A stretch of 15,005 bases of DNA from Baffinella frigidus (Eukaryota > Cryptophyceae > Cryptomonadales > Baffinellaceae). The notes under the pieces are model-generated. The model saw only the letters and a list, made by a program, of their open reading frames with translations, was not told the DNA's origin and did not search any database. Position 1 is the stretch's first letter. Each line of letters opens with the position of its first letter. Below, piece by piece: positions 9,801 to 12,793 of this stretch. The DNA lies in assembly GCA_026770585.1 (NCBI GenBank), contig MU646483.1, forward strand, positions 270,746 to 285,750, written 5' to 3'. The translations under genes were made by a program, and so were the position numbers.

Positions 9801-10193
9801 CCACGCAACAGGTTCGAAGGACACGCACAGCTCTTGGAGCTCACCCTTGAGGTGCTCCCGTCCCACCCTAAACCCCAACCCCTGCACCCTGAAACCTCAA
9901 CCCTCAACACTGAACCCTGAACCCTGAAACCTGAACCCTAAACCCTAAACCCTGAACCCTGAACCCTAAACCCTAAACCCAAAACAAGCCCTAAACCCTA
10001 AACCCTAAAAACAGGTGGCTGCCTCCGCGACAGTGGTGGCTGAGATCGCTCCTCATAATGTCAACCCCAGACCCTAAACCCTAAACCCTAAACCCCAAAC
10101 CCTAAACCCTACACCCTTAACCCTAAACCCTAAACGTGCCTTCTCCCACAGGTGCAACGGTCGCCATTCAACAAGAGGATGTTCCTCGACTAG
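578..10193 (+). CDS. Intron-rich YqaJ-like PD-(D/E)XK exonuclease gene (13 candidate exons)
   Basis: Exons read on the + strand: 578?-815, 1471-1502, 1669-1713, 2263-2325, 3027-3090, 3984-4060, 4953-5037, 5617-5679, 6812-6879, 8494-8582, 9812-9851, 10015-10059 and 10152-10193 (TAG stop). All junctions are GT...AG and every phase matches: 1 nt from exon 1 plus 713 nt of later exons makes 238 whole codons. Motifs in order are WGNTQ/EATALL, GASPDAI, IE/VKNHAPF, VPQLQLEML and ALFVSCSAT followed by FDRE. This order is that of the YqaJ family of phage- and virus-type recombination exonucleases, which resect DNA with the Asp, Glu and Lys of the PD-(D/E)XK core. Those residues are present, so the enzyme looks potentially active. 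About 237 residues follow exon 1, plausible for the family. Exon junctions are inferred, not proven by cDNA. The N terminus is unresolved and the stop in exon 13 could instead be bypassed by a donor at 10181. Confidence 0.78.
610..628. repeat. Perfect 9 bp hairpin
   Basis: GGACCCCCC and GGGGGGTCC flank a single T. It lies in the open frame of candidate exon 1 or its upstream intron. Confidence 0.6.
836..882 (+). repeat. Degenerate telomere-like tract (C-rich on +) in intron 1
   Basis: CCCTAGAA and CCCTAAAC variants begin 20 bp after the exon 1 donor. It also supplies the stop of the antisense frame 875-1126. Confidence 0.75.
875..1126 (-). CDS. Antisense open frame inside intron 1, unknown family
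   Basis: From an ATG at 1126, 83 codons read on the minus strand with natural-looking composition, including DCLEPFSRVAHSFSK, PPEELAHVPASIW and ALEGWWLPGVNGVPQ. The stop is supplied by the telomere-like tract at 836-882, and the ATG abuts an inverted-repeat element (1128-1280). It could be a captured fragment of another gene, a small nested gene, or one exon of it. The family is not recognised. A perfect 12 bp inverted repeat (1022-1033 and 1048-1059) lies within it. Confidence 0.38.
   Translation of the reverse strand: MTSLAPCLPRTADRIDDCLEPFSRVAHSFSKVPPEELAHVPASIWSALEGWWLPGVNGVPQIATIERRLDGREAFAYQQRYRF
1128..1280. mobile_element. Inverted-repeat element (153 bp)
   Basis: Arms of about 75 bp pair with roughly 85% identity around a CTTTTCAGACTTTC-like centre, with GAAGCT and AGCTTC near the ends and the shared inner arm GAAGCGGATCAAA. 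No coding capacity; intronic. Confidence 0.75.
1298..1416. mobile_element. MITE (119 bp) with likely 10 bp target duplication
   Basis: The ends are CTAGCTCTG and CAGAGCTAG, with arms of about 45 bp. Directly abutting are AAAGCGCAGC (1288-1297) and TAAGCGCTGC (1417-1426), an 8/10 direct repeat. A 9-10 bp duplication is typical of Mutator-like transposons. Confidence 0.65.
1471..1502 (+). CDS. Candidate exon 2
   Basis: This 32 bp segment follows CCATGCAG and precedes GTCATT. Read from phase 1 to phase 0 it gives FRWNQDSISG, which joins in frame to exon 3. Its acceptor region is preceded by a 17 bp tandem copy (1438-1454 against 1455-1471), the same acceptor duplication seen at later exons. It is short, so this is one of the weaker links in the chain. 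Confidence 0.45.
1520..1542. repeat. Perfect 10 bp hairpin in intron 2
   Basis: AATTAAGTAA and TTACTTAATT flank a 3 nt loop, shortly before the CT tract. Confidence 0.6.
1556..1642 (+). repeat. CT-rich microsatellite
   Basis: Imperfect (CT)n with CTCGCTAT interruptions. It lies upstream of the exon 3 acceptor, where it could act as a polypyrimidine tract. Confidence 0.75.
1669..1713 (+). CDS. Exon 3 (WGNTQ motif)
   Basis: A long CT-rich tract and GGCCCCTGCAG precede the exon, and CAG|GTGACC follows it. In phase 0 it gives VETSGQARMIWGNTQ. In YqaJ-type nucleases a W-G-x-x-Q/E block opens the helix carrying the first conserved acidic residue. Here that Glu is the first codon of exon 4, so the motif is split by intron 3. 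No edge copies of this exon were found. Confidence 0.7.
2125..2268 (+). repeat. 36 bp tandem array of 3' splice-site modules
   Basis: Units at 2161, 2197 and 2233 (an older one may start near 2125) each hold GTTGACTAAT or GTTAGCTAAT, a TCTCTGGTTCG stretch, then TAG, AAG or CAG and GGAGG. The last unit runs into exon 4. Each unit therefore resembles branch point, pyrimidine tract and acceptor. Confidence 0.75.
2263..2325 (+). CDS. Exon 4 (EATALL helix)
   Basis: Read in phase 0 the exon gives EATALLAAVNFL, then AKEGAIVRE. The Glu-led helix is the expected continuation of WGNTQ. The acceptor TTCGCAG is the last of three or four 36 bp repeats that each contain GTTGACTAAT (branch-point-like) plus a TAG, AAG or CAG. 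The donor is GAG|GTCTCA. A 46 bp diverged copy of the 3' part of the exon plus its donor lies at 2432-2478. Confidence 0.75.
2373..2430 (-). repeat. AAGTTGAC/GTACAAATC repeat, minus copy
   Basis: The reverse complement reads TTCTCAAGTTGAC, then GGGTACAAATC, then CTTTGGAGCGGA. It belongs to the dispersed family with fuller + copies at 6152-6207 and 13310-13365. It separates exon 4 from its partial copy. Confidence 0.7.
2432..2478 (+). pseudogene. Partial copy of exon 4 and donor
   Basis: This 46 bp stretch matches 2282-2328 with about three changes. It keeps VNFLAKEGATVRE and GAG|GTC but has no upstream acceptor. Confidence 0.8.
2601..2624 (+). pseudogene. Copy of exon 5 start with acceptor
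   Basis: TGCATTGCAG then GCCATGTGCGCTGGAAGC matches the acceptor and start of exon 5 (3017-3051). It is cut by the element inserted at 2625. Confidence 0.7.
2625..2722. mobile_element. CCCTTAAG element, copy 1 (98 bp)
   Basis: The ends are CCCTTAAGTG and CACTTAAGGG. The interior holds CCCTACGGTAGGGCCC. Flanks GCCGTA and TACGTAG match the uninterrupted GCCGTGTACGTAG at 2931-2943, consistent with insertion at a TA. A second copy begins at 10533. Confidence 0.8.
2912..2940 (+). pseudogene. Second upstream copy of exon 5 start (empty site)
   Basis: GGGCCTGTGTGTGCTGG then AAGCCGTGTACG. It aligns with 2601-2624 plus the sequence after the 2625-2722 insertion. Confidence 0.65.
2938..3010 (+). repeat. 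15 bp tandem repeat ACGTAGTTGACTGAT
   Basis: GTTGAC falls at 2943, 2958, 2973 and 2988, with GTTAAC at 3004. It lies just before the exon 5 acceptor and again offers branch-point-like GACTGAT or GACTAAT strings. Confidence 0.8.
3027..3090 (+). CDS. Exon 5
   Basis: Acceptor GCGTTGCAG; donor G|GTCTCT at 3091. It runs from phase 0 to phase 1 and reads AGLCALEAVG then VPEHLHPKLLP. This is the linker expected between the first helix and the SPD strand. Five copies of its start exist: two upstream (2601 and 2912), itself, and two longer ones downstream (3342 and 3539). Of the longer ones, 3342 has an in-frame TAA after six codons and 3539 lacks a matching donor, so 3027-3090 is the best functional copy. 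Confidence 0.72.
3230..3600 (+). repeat. Two diverged downstream copies of exon 5 with shared intron sequence
   Basis: Units of about 200 bp hold GTCCACGACTTCCTAGGGG, then AGTTGAC-like and GGGTACAA strings, a poly-G run (3332-3343; 3529-3540) and an exon 5 copy (3342-3402; 3539-3575). The 3342 copy has a stop (CTG TAA). The 3539 copy is open (LCALEAVGCPDYLP) but has lost its end. Confidence 0.7.
3654..3983 (+). repeat. 52-53 bp tandem array, six units, ending at exon 6
   Basis: Units start with CTGACAGGGCGTCGTGTCC at 3654, 3707, 3760 (with a 39 bp insertion), 3852, 3904 and 3956. The last runs into exon 6 through ACAGGTGAGAAGATGCAG. The unit at 3852 keeps nearly the same acceptor and first exon bases. 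The array copies the exon 6 acceptor, not the exon body. Confidence 0.85.
3984..4060 (+). CDS. Exon 6 (GASPDAI, catalytic Asp and Glu)
   Basis: The acceptor is AAACAG at 3983. Two bases complete a Gly codon from exon 5; then EKMQLFGASPDAIAEF and PDGRIEVIE follow. SPD carries the metal-binding Asp of the PD-(D/E)XK core and the last codon, GAG 4058-4060, supplies the Glu of ExK. The donor is GTGAGC in phase 0. The exon start is the terminal unit of a 52 bp tandem array (3654-3983) and its end is copied at 4391-4443 and 4572-4590 with a GTAAGA donor. Confidence 0.85.
4211..4366 (+). mobile_element. CACAGCGG element, copy 1 (156 bp)
   Basis: Terminal CACAGCGGACTTCGAAGGGA pairs with the far end (CTGTG). 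The interior includes GACCCTACGCTAGGCAAT and GGTAACGGAAACTCGGGC. About 85% like 8966-9120 in reverse orientation. Intron 6. Confidence 0.8.
4391..4443 (+). pseudogene. Copy of exon 6 end (first)
   Basis: It matches 4012-4060: PDSIAEFLDGRL is still readable, but an insertion breaks the frame and the donor GT is lost. Confidence 0.8.
4462..4570 (+). mobile_element. CACAGCGG element, copy 2 (3'-truncated)
   Basis: It starts with CACAGCGGAGTACAAAGGCA and contains CTACGGTAGGCAATACCG, then stops near GATACGGTAG. It lies between two fragments of the exon 6 copy. Confidence 0.75.
4572..4595 (+). pseudogene. Copy of exon 6 end (second) with donor
   Basis: GATCGCGGAGG...TGATTGAG|GTAAGA keeps both flanks of the exon end, deletes the middle, and has a better donor consensus than the exon itself. 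Confidence 0.7.
4807..4885 (+). pseudogene. Copies of exon 7 start upstream of exon 7
   Basis: AACCCCGCGCCGTTCCGGAG (4807) and TGTTCCGGGAGGAATAAATG (4868) repeat the start of exon 7 (AACCACGCGCCGTTCCGGGA). Both are followed by TAAATAACAT or TAAATGACCT. Confidence 0.7.
4953..5037 (+). CDS. Exon 7 (catalytic Lys, VKNHAPF)
   Basis: The acceptor is CACCTCTTAG; phase 0 gives VKNHAPFREGGTTWKS, then TSRGQRMTVSDP and one base before GTGAGC at 5038. Lys (AAG 4956-4958) completes the ExK motif begun in exon 6 (IE/VK). The exon start is copied upstream at 4807-4830 and in part near 4864. Its end plus donor, with the following CTT-rich stretch, is copied at 5174-5205. Confidence 0.8.
5117..5205 (+). repeat. 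AAGTTGAC/GTACAAATC repeat fused to a copy of exon 7 end
   Basis: CACTCGGGTTCACCGAC, CAAGTTGACATGCTGGG and GGTACAAATC match 6121-6195. At 5174 the repeat changes into TCTGACCCGG|GTGAGCGC, a copy of the exon 7 end and donor. Confidence 0.75.
5190..5375 (+). repeat. CTT/CTC trinucleotide tract in intron 7
   Basis: Long imperfect (CTT)n and (CTC)n. Smaller tracts lie at 5053-5075, 5692-5715 and 5790-5835. They make spurious Ser/Leu-rich open frames. Confidence 0.85.
5451..5466 (+). pseudogene. Echo of exon 8 acceptor
   Basis: GCACAGGGCCGTTCTC resembles the exon 8 junction GAGCAG|GGCCGTTC; a stop follows soon after. Confidence 0.5.
5510..5616 (+). repeat. TTGAC-containing short repeats before exon 8
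   Basis: GTTGACTTACGAGCG, TTGACATATGA, GTTGACATATGAGCG and GTTGACATGTGAGC recur at 17-35 bp spacing and end in the exon 8 acceptor. Confidence 0.65.
5617..5679 (+). CDS. Exon 8 (VPQLQLEML motif)
   Basis: After GAGCAG, two bases complete a Gly codon and the frame reads PFKEVATWHVPQLQLEMLCL, ending with one base before GTCACA. The P-Q-L-Q-x-E-M block is one of the most recognisable YqaJ signatures and follows the EVK strand at the expected distance. The start motif is echoed upstream at 5451-5466. The end and donor are copied at 6069-6112 with mostly synonymous changes (HVPQLQLEMFCL). Confidence 0.85.
5943..6061 (+). repeat. Telomere-like (CCCTAAA)n tract in intron 8
   Basis: About 17 units with few variants (CCCCAAA, CCCGAAA), the cleanest CCCTAAA block in the window. 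Interstitial. Confidence 0.9.
6069..6112 (+). pseudogene. Copy of exon 8 end and donor
   Basis: HVPQLQLEMFCL is preserved through mainly synonymous changes and is followed by G|GTCACT. No acceptor is kept. Confidence 0.8.
6121..6215 (+). repeat. AAGTTGAC/GTACAAATC repeat, long copy
   Basis: CAGTCGGGTTGACCGACC, then CAAGTTGAC...GGTACAAATTCGTCAACTTTGGAGCGG. AAGTTGAC and GTCAACTT could pair as an 8 bp stem. Confidence 0.75.
6300..6800 (+). repeat. 50-53 bp repeats in intron 8
   Basis: GCACT...CCTTGGTGGA...GTGTNCAAACAA units occur near 6300, 6352, 6670 and 6719. They surround fragments of the exon 9 start (6501 and 6641). Confidence 0.6.
6641..6693 (+). CDS. Second, still-open copy of exon 9
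   Basis: This segment begins after an identical GAAGCAG acceptor. It keeps the exon 9 reading frame (PKCSNALFVACSATSGV) and could end at GTCAAA in the same phase 0. It therefore could replace exon 9 without a frameshift but would lack the last five codons. It may be a mutually exclusive exon or a duplicate that has not yet decayed. Confidence 0.4.
6812..6879 (+). CDS. Exon 9 (ALFVSCSAT)
   Basis: After CTGAAGCAG two bases complete Gly; then PKCTNALFVSCSATRG and VVLQRL are read, ending in phase 0 at GTCAGC. This matches the YqaJ beta-strand region in which substrate-side residues precede an R-x-x-F-D run, supplied by exon 10 (TFDRE). A second open copy of the exon is at 6641-6693, and a start fragment is at 6501-6520. 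The end and donor are copied at 7077-7110. Confidence 0.8.
7077..7180 (+). pseudogene. Copy of exon 9 end and following intron
   Basis: CTTCAGCGACTG|GTCAGCACCCGGTCC parallels 6868-6900 (CTCCAGCGATTG|GTCAGC), then continues about 100 bp into the intron at roughly 75% identity. Confidence 0.75.
7185..7715 (+). repeat. Higher-order tandem repeat (two dimers)
   Basis: Monomers start with CACAGCCT at 7185, 7316, 7431 and 7589, and each ends near GATGAGTACATCC. Monomers 1 and 3 share GTGTCTCTCTGAGTGCG; monomers 2 and 4 share GAGAGATGA...GTGCGTA. The repeating unit is therefore a 246-285 bp dimer. Confidence 0.75.
7747..7895 (+). repeat. GA-rich microsatellite
   Basis: (GA)n with CGCG interruptions, then (GACAGA)n. 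Intron 9. Confidence 0.9.
7896..8200. other. Intron 9 sequence with no visible feature
   Basis: No exon with two good splice sites and no repeat shared with the rest of the window was seen here. Confidence 0.4.
8201..8247 (+). repeat. Dispersed repeat F (GCCTCTGTGG...GGTATCAATA)
   Basis: About 75% like 10472-10517, and related to the sequence around 9295-9334/9471-9490 and 10203-10258 (minus). Confidence 0.6.
8308..8489 (+). repeat. Degenerate telomere-like tract ending intron 9
   Basis: CCCTAAA, CCCCAAA and CCCTGAA variants run to CCCTAAATCAG, which forms the exon 10 acceptor. Confidence 0.85.
8494..8582 (+). CDS. Exon 10 (TFDRE)
   Basis: A telomere-like intron tail ends in AAATCAG; then TFDREVIRAGNAPYPDF and AAKYIPTQNISP are read in phase 0. 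The donor is AA|GTCAAC at 8583, where the next exon supplies G to make Lys. An alternative donor, AA|GTACAT at 8553, has the same phase and would remove ten residues. A weak copy of the 8583 donor (TTAAGTCAAA near 8607) favours the longer form. The frame is open to 8646 if unspliced. Confidence 0.62.
8795..8814. repeat. Perfect 9 bp hairpin in an AT-rich patch
   Basis: AATCCATAT and ATATGGATT with a CA loop. Confidence 0.6.
8966..9120 (-). mobile_element. CACAGCGG element, copy 3 (155 bp)
   Basis: Both ends are well preserved (CACAGCGGGCTACGAAGGGA; CGCAGTCCGCTGTG). Reverse orientation to copies 1, 2 and 4. Intron 10. Confidence 0.85.
9180..9245 (+). repeat. Dispersed repeat G, copy 2
   Basis: TTACTCTCGATGCAG then CTTAGATAGGCTC...GAGTTGA parallels 1983-2046 (TTACTCTCGATACAG, CCTAAGTAGGCCC, GAGTTGA). 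Confidence 0.65.
9335..9458. mobile_element. TACAGGGG foldback, copy 1, with 12 bp target duplication
   Basis: Arms of about 35 bp (TACAGGGGTACCTCGCTCAT and its reverse complement). Flanked directly by GGTGGGGGTGCG (9323-9334) and GGTGGGGATGCG (9459-9470). The interior has CCTAGGCATAGGCCTAC. Confidence 0.85.
9501..9709 (-). mobile_element. Inverted-repeat element A, copy 2 (209 bp)
   Basis: Opposite orientation to 129-332. The central palindrome is decayed on one side (CGTATCAACGGGAATTCCCC). Overall identity is about 80%. Confidence 0.8.
9812..9851 (+). CDS. Exon 11
   Basis: Acceptor CGCAACAG; one base completes Lys from exon 10, then FEGHAQLLELTLE is read to GAG|GTGCTC. A C-terminal helix is likely. 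Just upstream, 9762-9811 is open in another frame (CANGEVIVTELSPFHAT), so an unspliced or frameshifted arrangement at the 9811 junction cannot be excluded. Confidence 0.55.
9866..10011 (+). repeat. Telomere-like tract filling intron 11
   Basis: CCCTGAA, CCCTAAA and CCCTCAA variants occupy nearly the whole 163 bp intron, ending AAAAACAG at exon 12. Confidence 0.85.
10015..10059 (+). CDS. Exon 12
   Basis: The exon lies between two telomere-like tracts, after AAAAACAG and before GTCAAC. Phase 0 gives VAASATVVAEIAPHN. Its donor equals that of exon 10. The function of this C-terminal part is unknown. Confidence 0.5.
10068..10135 (+). repeat. Telomere-like tract in intron 12
   Basis: About nine CCCTAAA-like units within a 92 bp intron, followed by CTTCTCCCACAG. 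Confidence 0.85.
10152..10193 (+). CDS. Exon 13, probable last exon with stop
   Basis: A good acceptor (TTCTCCCACAG) starts VQRSPFNKRMFLD and then TAG. The total frame closes exactly here. The exon end is echoed downstream at 10281-10295 and 10296-10313. Because other echoes mark splice donors, the alternative that AT|GTTCCT at 10181 is a donor and the gene continues rightward should be kept in mind. Confidence 0.48.
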   Translation: MQRSPFNKRMFLD

Positions 10194-10202
10194 AACTGAG
10201 GA

Positions 10203-10258
10203 TGACCTTTTTCAATACCAACACTCTAGCCAGGCATGCACCCCCACCGATGCTGTGT
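10203..10258 (-). repeat. Dispersed repeat F, minus copy
   Basis: Its reverse complement includes CTGCTCAGACACAGCATCGG then TGGGGGTGCATGCC, matching 9305-9334. It is the uninterrupted form of the site hit at 9335. Confidence 0.65.
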
Positions 10259-10280
10259 CTGAGCAGGACCTAGCGAAAGG

Positions 10281-10313
10281 TGGTCCTCGACTAGGAAAGA
10301 TGTTGCTCGACTA
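10281..10313 (+). pseudogene. Two echoes of exon 13 end
   Basis: TGGTCCTCGACTAGG and AAAGATGTTGCTCGACTA repeat AGGATGTTCCTCGACTAG of exon 13. Confidence 0.6.
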
Positions 10314-10430
10314 CAGGGGTATCTTGCTCATAAGGAGCCGCGTCTCCCCCTAGGACCACCGTAGGGCCGTAGATAGGCCTACTGTTGGGTCCTAGGGGGT
10401 GCGCCCCCTTATGAACGAGGTAACCCTGTA
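10312..10430. mobile_element. TACAGGGG foldback, copy 2 (119 bp)
   Basis: Same arms as 9335-9458 (TACAGGGGTATCTTGCTCAT; ATGAACGAGGTAACCCTGTA). The possible flanking duplication is weak (7 of 12). Confidence 0.8.
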
Positions 10431-10471
10431 GGGGTGTTCGAGCTGTGCTCACTCGGATCATGAAATCGCGT

Positions 10472-10517
10472 GCCTCTGTGGGGGGGAATGCACGACGGTC
10501 GTGTTGGTGTCAATACA
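10472..10517 (+). repeat. Dispersed repeat F, plus copy
   Basis: GCCTCTGTGGGGGGGAATGC then GTGTTGGTGTCAATA; compare 8201-8247. Confidence 0.6.
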
Positions 10518-10532
10518 TGTCTCGAGAAGTGT

Positions 10533-10628
10533 CCCTTAAGTGGCGAGTAGGCTCATACGCCCTACGGTAGGGCCCTAGGACCTGCCGAGGGCCAGTTAGG
10601 GTGAATATTCGCCCTTACAATTTTAAGT
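10533..10628 (+). mobile_element. CCCTTAAG element, copy 2 (right end decayed)
   Basis: The first 75 bp are nearly identical to 2625-2700. The right terminus CACTTAAGGG is lost. Confidence 0.8.
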
Positions 10629-10643
10629 CTTTTTCAAAATCGT

Positions 10644-10832
10644 TTCCGGCCAGATAAAATTTTGGGCCTAAGGGAAAATGTAAGGATTTCCGGCCAGATG
10701 CAATTTTTGAGATGACCGTTCTTCAGATCAGCCCGCTCAAAAAACCGGCTACATGCGGGCGTGTTTAAAAAATGATTAAACCAGCCTTCCCCCCCGCGTT
10801 GAAAAATTGATTAAATCCGCCTTTTCCACCTA
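10644..10832 (+). repeat. Short direct repeats
   Basis: TTTCCGGCCAGAT recurs at 10645 and 10688. AAAATGATTAAACCAGCC (10769) and AAATTGATTAAATCCGCC (10805) form a second pair. No gene seen. Confidence 0.55.
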
Positions 10833-10854
10833 GGAAATAGGGTTGAGGGATCAG

Positions 10855-11592
10855 GGTTTAGATTTTCGGGTTGAGGGTTTCGGGTTGAGGGTTTAGGGTT
10901 CAGGGTTGAGGGGTTTTGGTTCAGGGTTTTGGGTTTGGAGTTTGGGGTTTTGGGTCTAGGTTTGAGGGTGGAGGGTTGAGGGTTGAGGGTGGAGGGTTGA
11001 GGTTTTAGAATTTGGGGTTGAGGGTTTTTGGCTTGGCATCAGAAAAAGGCTCTCAGTGTTCGGTAGTCAGCGTGCATGGTTTAGGGTTTAGGTTTTAGGG
11101 TAGCGTCTTTAGGGTTCAGGGTTTCGGGTCGGGATTTCAGATTCAGGGGTTCGGGTTCAGGGTTCAGGGTTTAGGTTGTACCTACGTGAAGTTGATGTTT
11201 TGGGGTTGCATGATTTAGGGTTCAGGCTGCACGTTTTGGTTTAAATGTTTCGGGTTTTGGGTTTTGGGTTTTGGGTTTTGAGGTTTAGGGTTTAGGTTTT
11301 AGGGTTGAGGGTTGAGGGTTGAGGGTTGAGGGTTTAGGTTTGATGGTTGATGGTTGATGGTTGATGGTTTAGGGTTTAGGGTTTAGGGTTTAGGGTTTAG
11401 GGTTTAGTGTTCAGGGTTTTGGGTTCAGAGTGGAGGGTTTAGGGTTTATGGTTTAGGGTTTAGGGGTTAGGGGTTAGGGTTCAGGGTTTAGTGTTGATGG
11501 GGTTAGGGATCAGGGTTTTGGGTTCAGGGTTCATGAGGTTTGGGTTTAGGGTTTAGGGTTTAGGGTTTAGGGCTTAGGGCTTAGGGTTCCCC
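10855..11592 (-). repeat. Large degenerate telomere-like block, G-rich on +
   Basis: GGGTTTA, GGGTTCA, GGGTTGA and GGTTGAT variants over about 740 bp, with cleaner GGGTTTA runs at 11368-11408 and 11545-11580. Strand sense is opposite to every other tract here, and it has G-quadruplex potential on the + strand. Confidence 0.9.
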
Positions 11593-11945
11593 CTAAGAGA
11601 ACCACCCCTTCCCCCTCTTCACGAGCCTGCCGCTCTGGTCAAAAAAAAATTGTTTCTCCACGGGATTTTTGACGAGGCGATACCGTGAGATCCTGGTCCC
11701 TTTGGGGGAGGAAGTGTCCCGGCTCTGTTTTCAGGCCGGTCAGTGAAGTCTTCCGGGAGGTTTTTGGCGCGGCCGGGCGGGCCGGCGGTGTCGCCGCTAC
11801 GGCGTTGCTGGGTGCTGCGGGCTGTGCCCACCCAGGCAGTCCCCAGAGGCAGCATGCTGCTCGCCCCAGTTTGGTGCTGACTTTTGGAAGCCTTGGCCCT
11901 GCGGCCCCTGCAAAAATAAATAAAAATAAAATTAACGGACGATAA

Positions 11946-12048
11946 TTGGGGGGGGGGGATCTGAGAGACCAGAACCAGCGATGGCGGCCAACCCGCTGCC
12001 CGACGGAGGGTCGGGTGGCACTGGGAGAAGAGATGGGCGGCTTGGCAG
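11946..12048 (+). CDS. Gene 2, candidate exon a
   Basis: Open frame ending at GGCAG|GTGTGT. In the frame that fits exon b it reads PTEGRVALGEEMGGLA, with a possible ATG start at 12033. Another frame offers an ATG at 11981 (MAANPLPDGG), but its phase does not fit exon b. The left boundary is unresolved because a poly-G tract lies at 11947-11958. Confidence 0.35.
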
Positions 12049-12108
12049 GTGTGTACCCTATTTTTTTCGCACGATGCCGTGCCCCTCTCTTTGTTTGGCG
12101 GATAAAAG

Positions 12109-12204
12109 CTCACCGCTTTTGCGAACGCGTTCGGGGCGCCGACCGGGCAGCAAGCGACGCACGGGTGCAACAAGAGTCGCTCAAAGCCAGGCAGGGGTGC
12201 GCAC
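12109..12204 (+). CDS. Gene 2, candidate exon b
   Basis: It starts after a pyrimidine-rich stretch and AAAAG, and ends at CAC|GTAAGA. The frame reads HRFCERVRGADRAASDAR, then VQQESLKARQGCA, a basic helix-like segment. The frame also continues without an intron from exon a, so the intron 12049-12108 is uncertain. Family unknown. Confidence 0.45.
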
Positions 12205-12253
12205 GTAAGATGTGCTGTAGTTGGACAGTTTCTGGGCCCTTTTTTTCTTACAG

Positions 12254-12427
12254 TTGTTGGAGCTGAGACTCCAGGCGAAGCGCTGCGCGACCTGGATAAC
12301 CTTTGTGCCCACACCCGCTTTTACGGCTCTGGCGCTGGTGTGGTGCTCTTTGCTGAGGACACGCGCCCCGAACTTCAGGACGGGAGGGCGTCCACTCTCT
12401 GCGCTCAAGGGCCCGGGATCCTTCCAG
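12254..12427 (+). CDS. Gene 2, exon c, unknown family
   Basis: This is the best-supported exon of gene 2: it follows a textbook acceptor (CCTTTTTTTCTTACAG). In the frame joined to exon b it reads VGAETPGEALRDLDNLCAH, TRFYGSGAGVVLFAEDTRP, ELQDGRASTLCAQGPGILP. It can end at CAG|GCAAGC, a consensus GC-type donor, in phase 1. If unspliced, the frame runs to a TAG at 12478 inside the inverted repeat 12463-12612. I do not recognise the family. Confidence 0.6.
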
Positions 12428-12462
12428 GCAAGCTCCCGATGTTCTGCACCAGATTTCAAAGG

Positions 12463-12612
12463 GAAACGACCCGAAATTAGGGTAGTTTAGCCTACTGATC
12501 TCCTAGGACCAGGCCTACCGTAGGAGGTAGGTCTCCTAGGACCAGGTCCTAGGAGCCCCTGTTCCTACGGTAGGGAACCCTAGGCTAAAATACCCTAATT
12601 TCGGGTCGTTTC
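12463..12612. mobile_element. Inverted-repeat element (150 bp) abutting exon c
   Basis: GAAACGACCCGAAATTAGGG and its reverse complement form the ends. The interior has CCTACCGTAGGAGG and CCTACGGTAGGG. No coding capacity. Confidence 0.8.
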
Positions 12613-12741
12613 TCGATTAGATTCCATCACCTTGAAATCCCTAAGGATTTCCCGCGAACCCTAGACGCTGCCATGCACGGCGGACGTTCCCCATCCTCCT
12701 CCCTGATCTGAGCCCCACACCCTCAACCCTCAACCCTCCAG

Positions 12742-12793
12742 GATCAACGGCCACAGTCCTCCAGAAGCGTCTCGCTCGCCCAGGGTCTACAGG
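12742..12793 (+). CDS. Gene 2, candidate exon d
   Basis: A short telomere-like tract ends in CCTCCAG. With two bases completing Gly from exon c, the frame reads STATVLQKRLARPGST and reaches CAGG|GTAGGG. Reading on gives an immediate TAG, so a splice is needed. The phase fits exon c if its GC donor is used. Confidence 0.38.

Noticed and set aside
11619-12314. Longest open frame in the window (231 codons, minus strand)
   Set aside because: It lies antisense to gene 2 exons a-c in GC-rich DNA, crosses a TAAA-rich stretch and poly-C, and has compositional noise rather than recognisable motifs.
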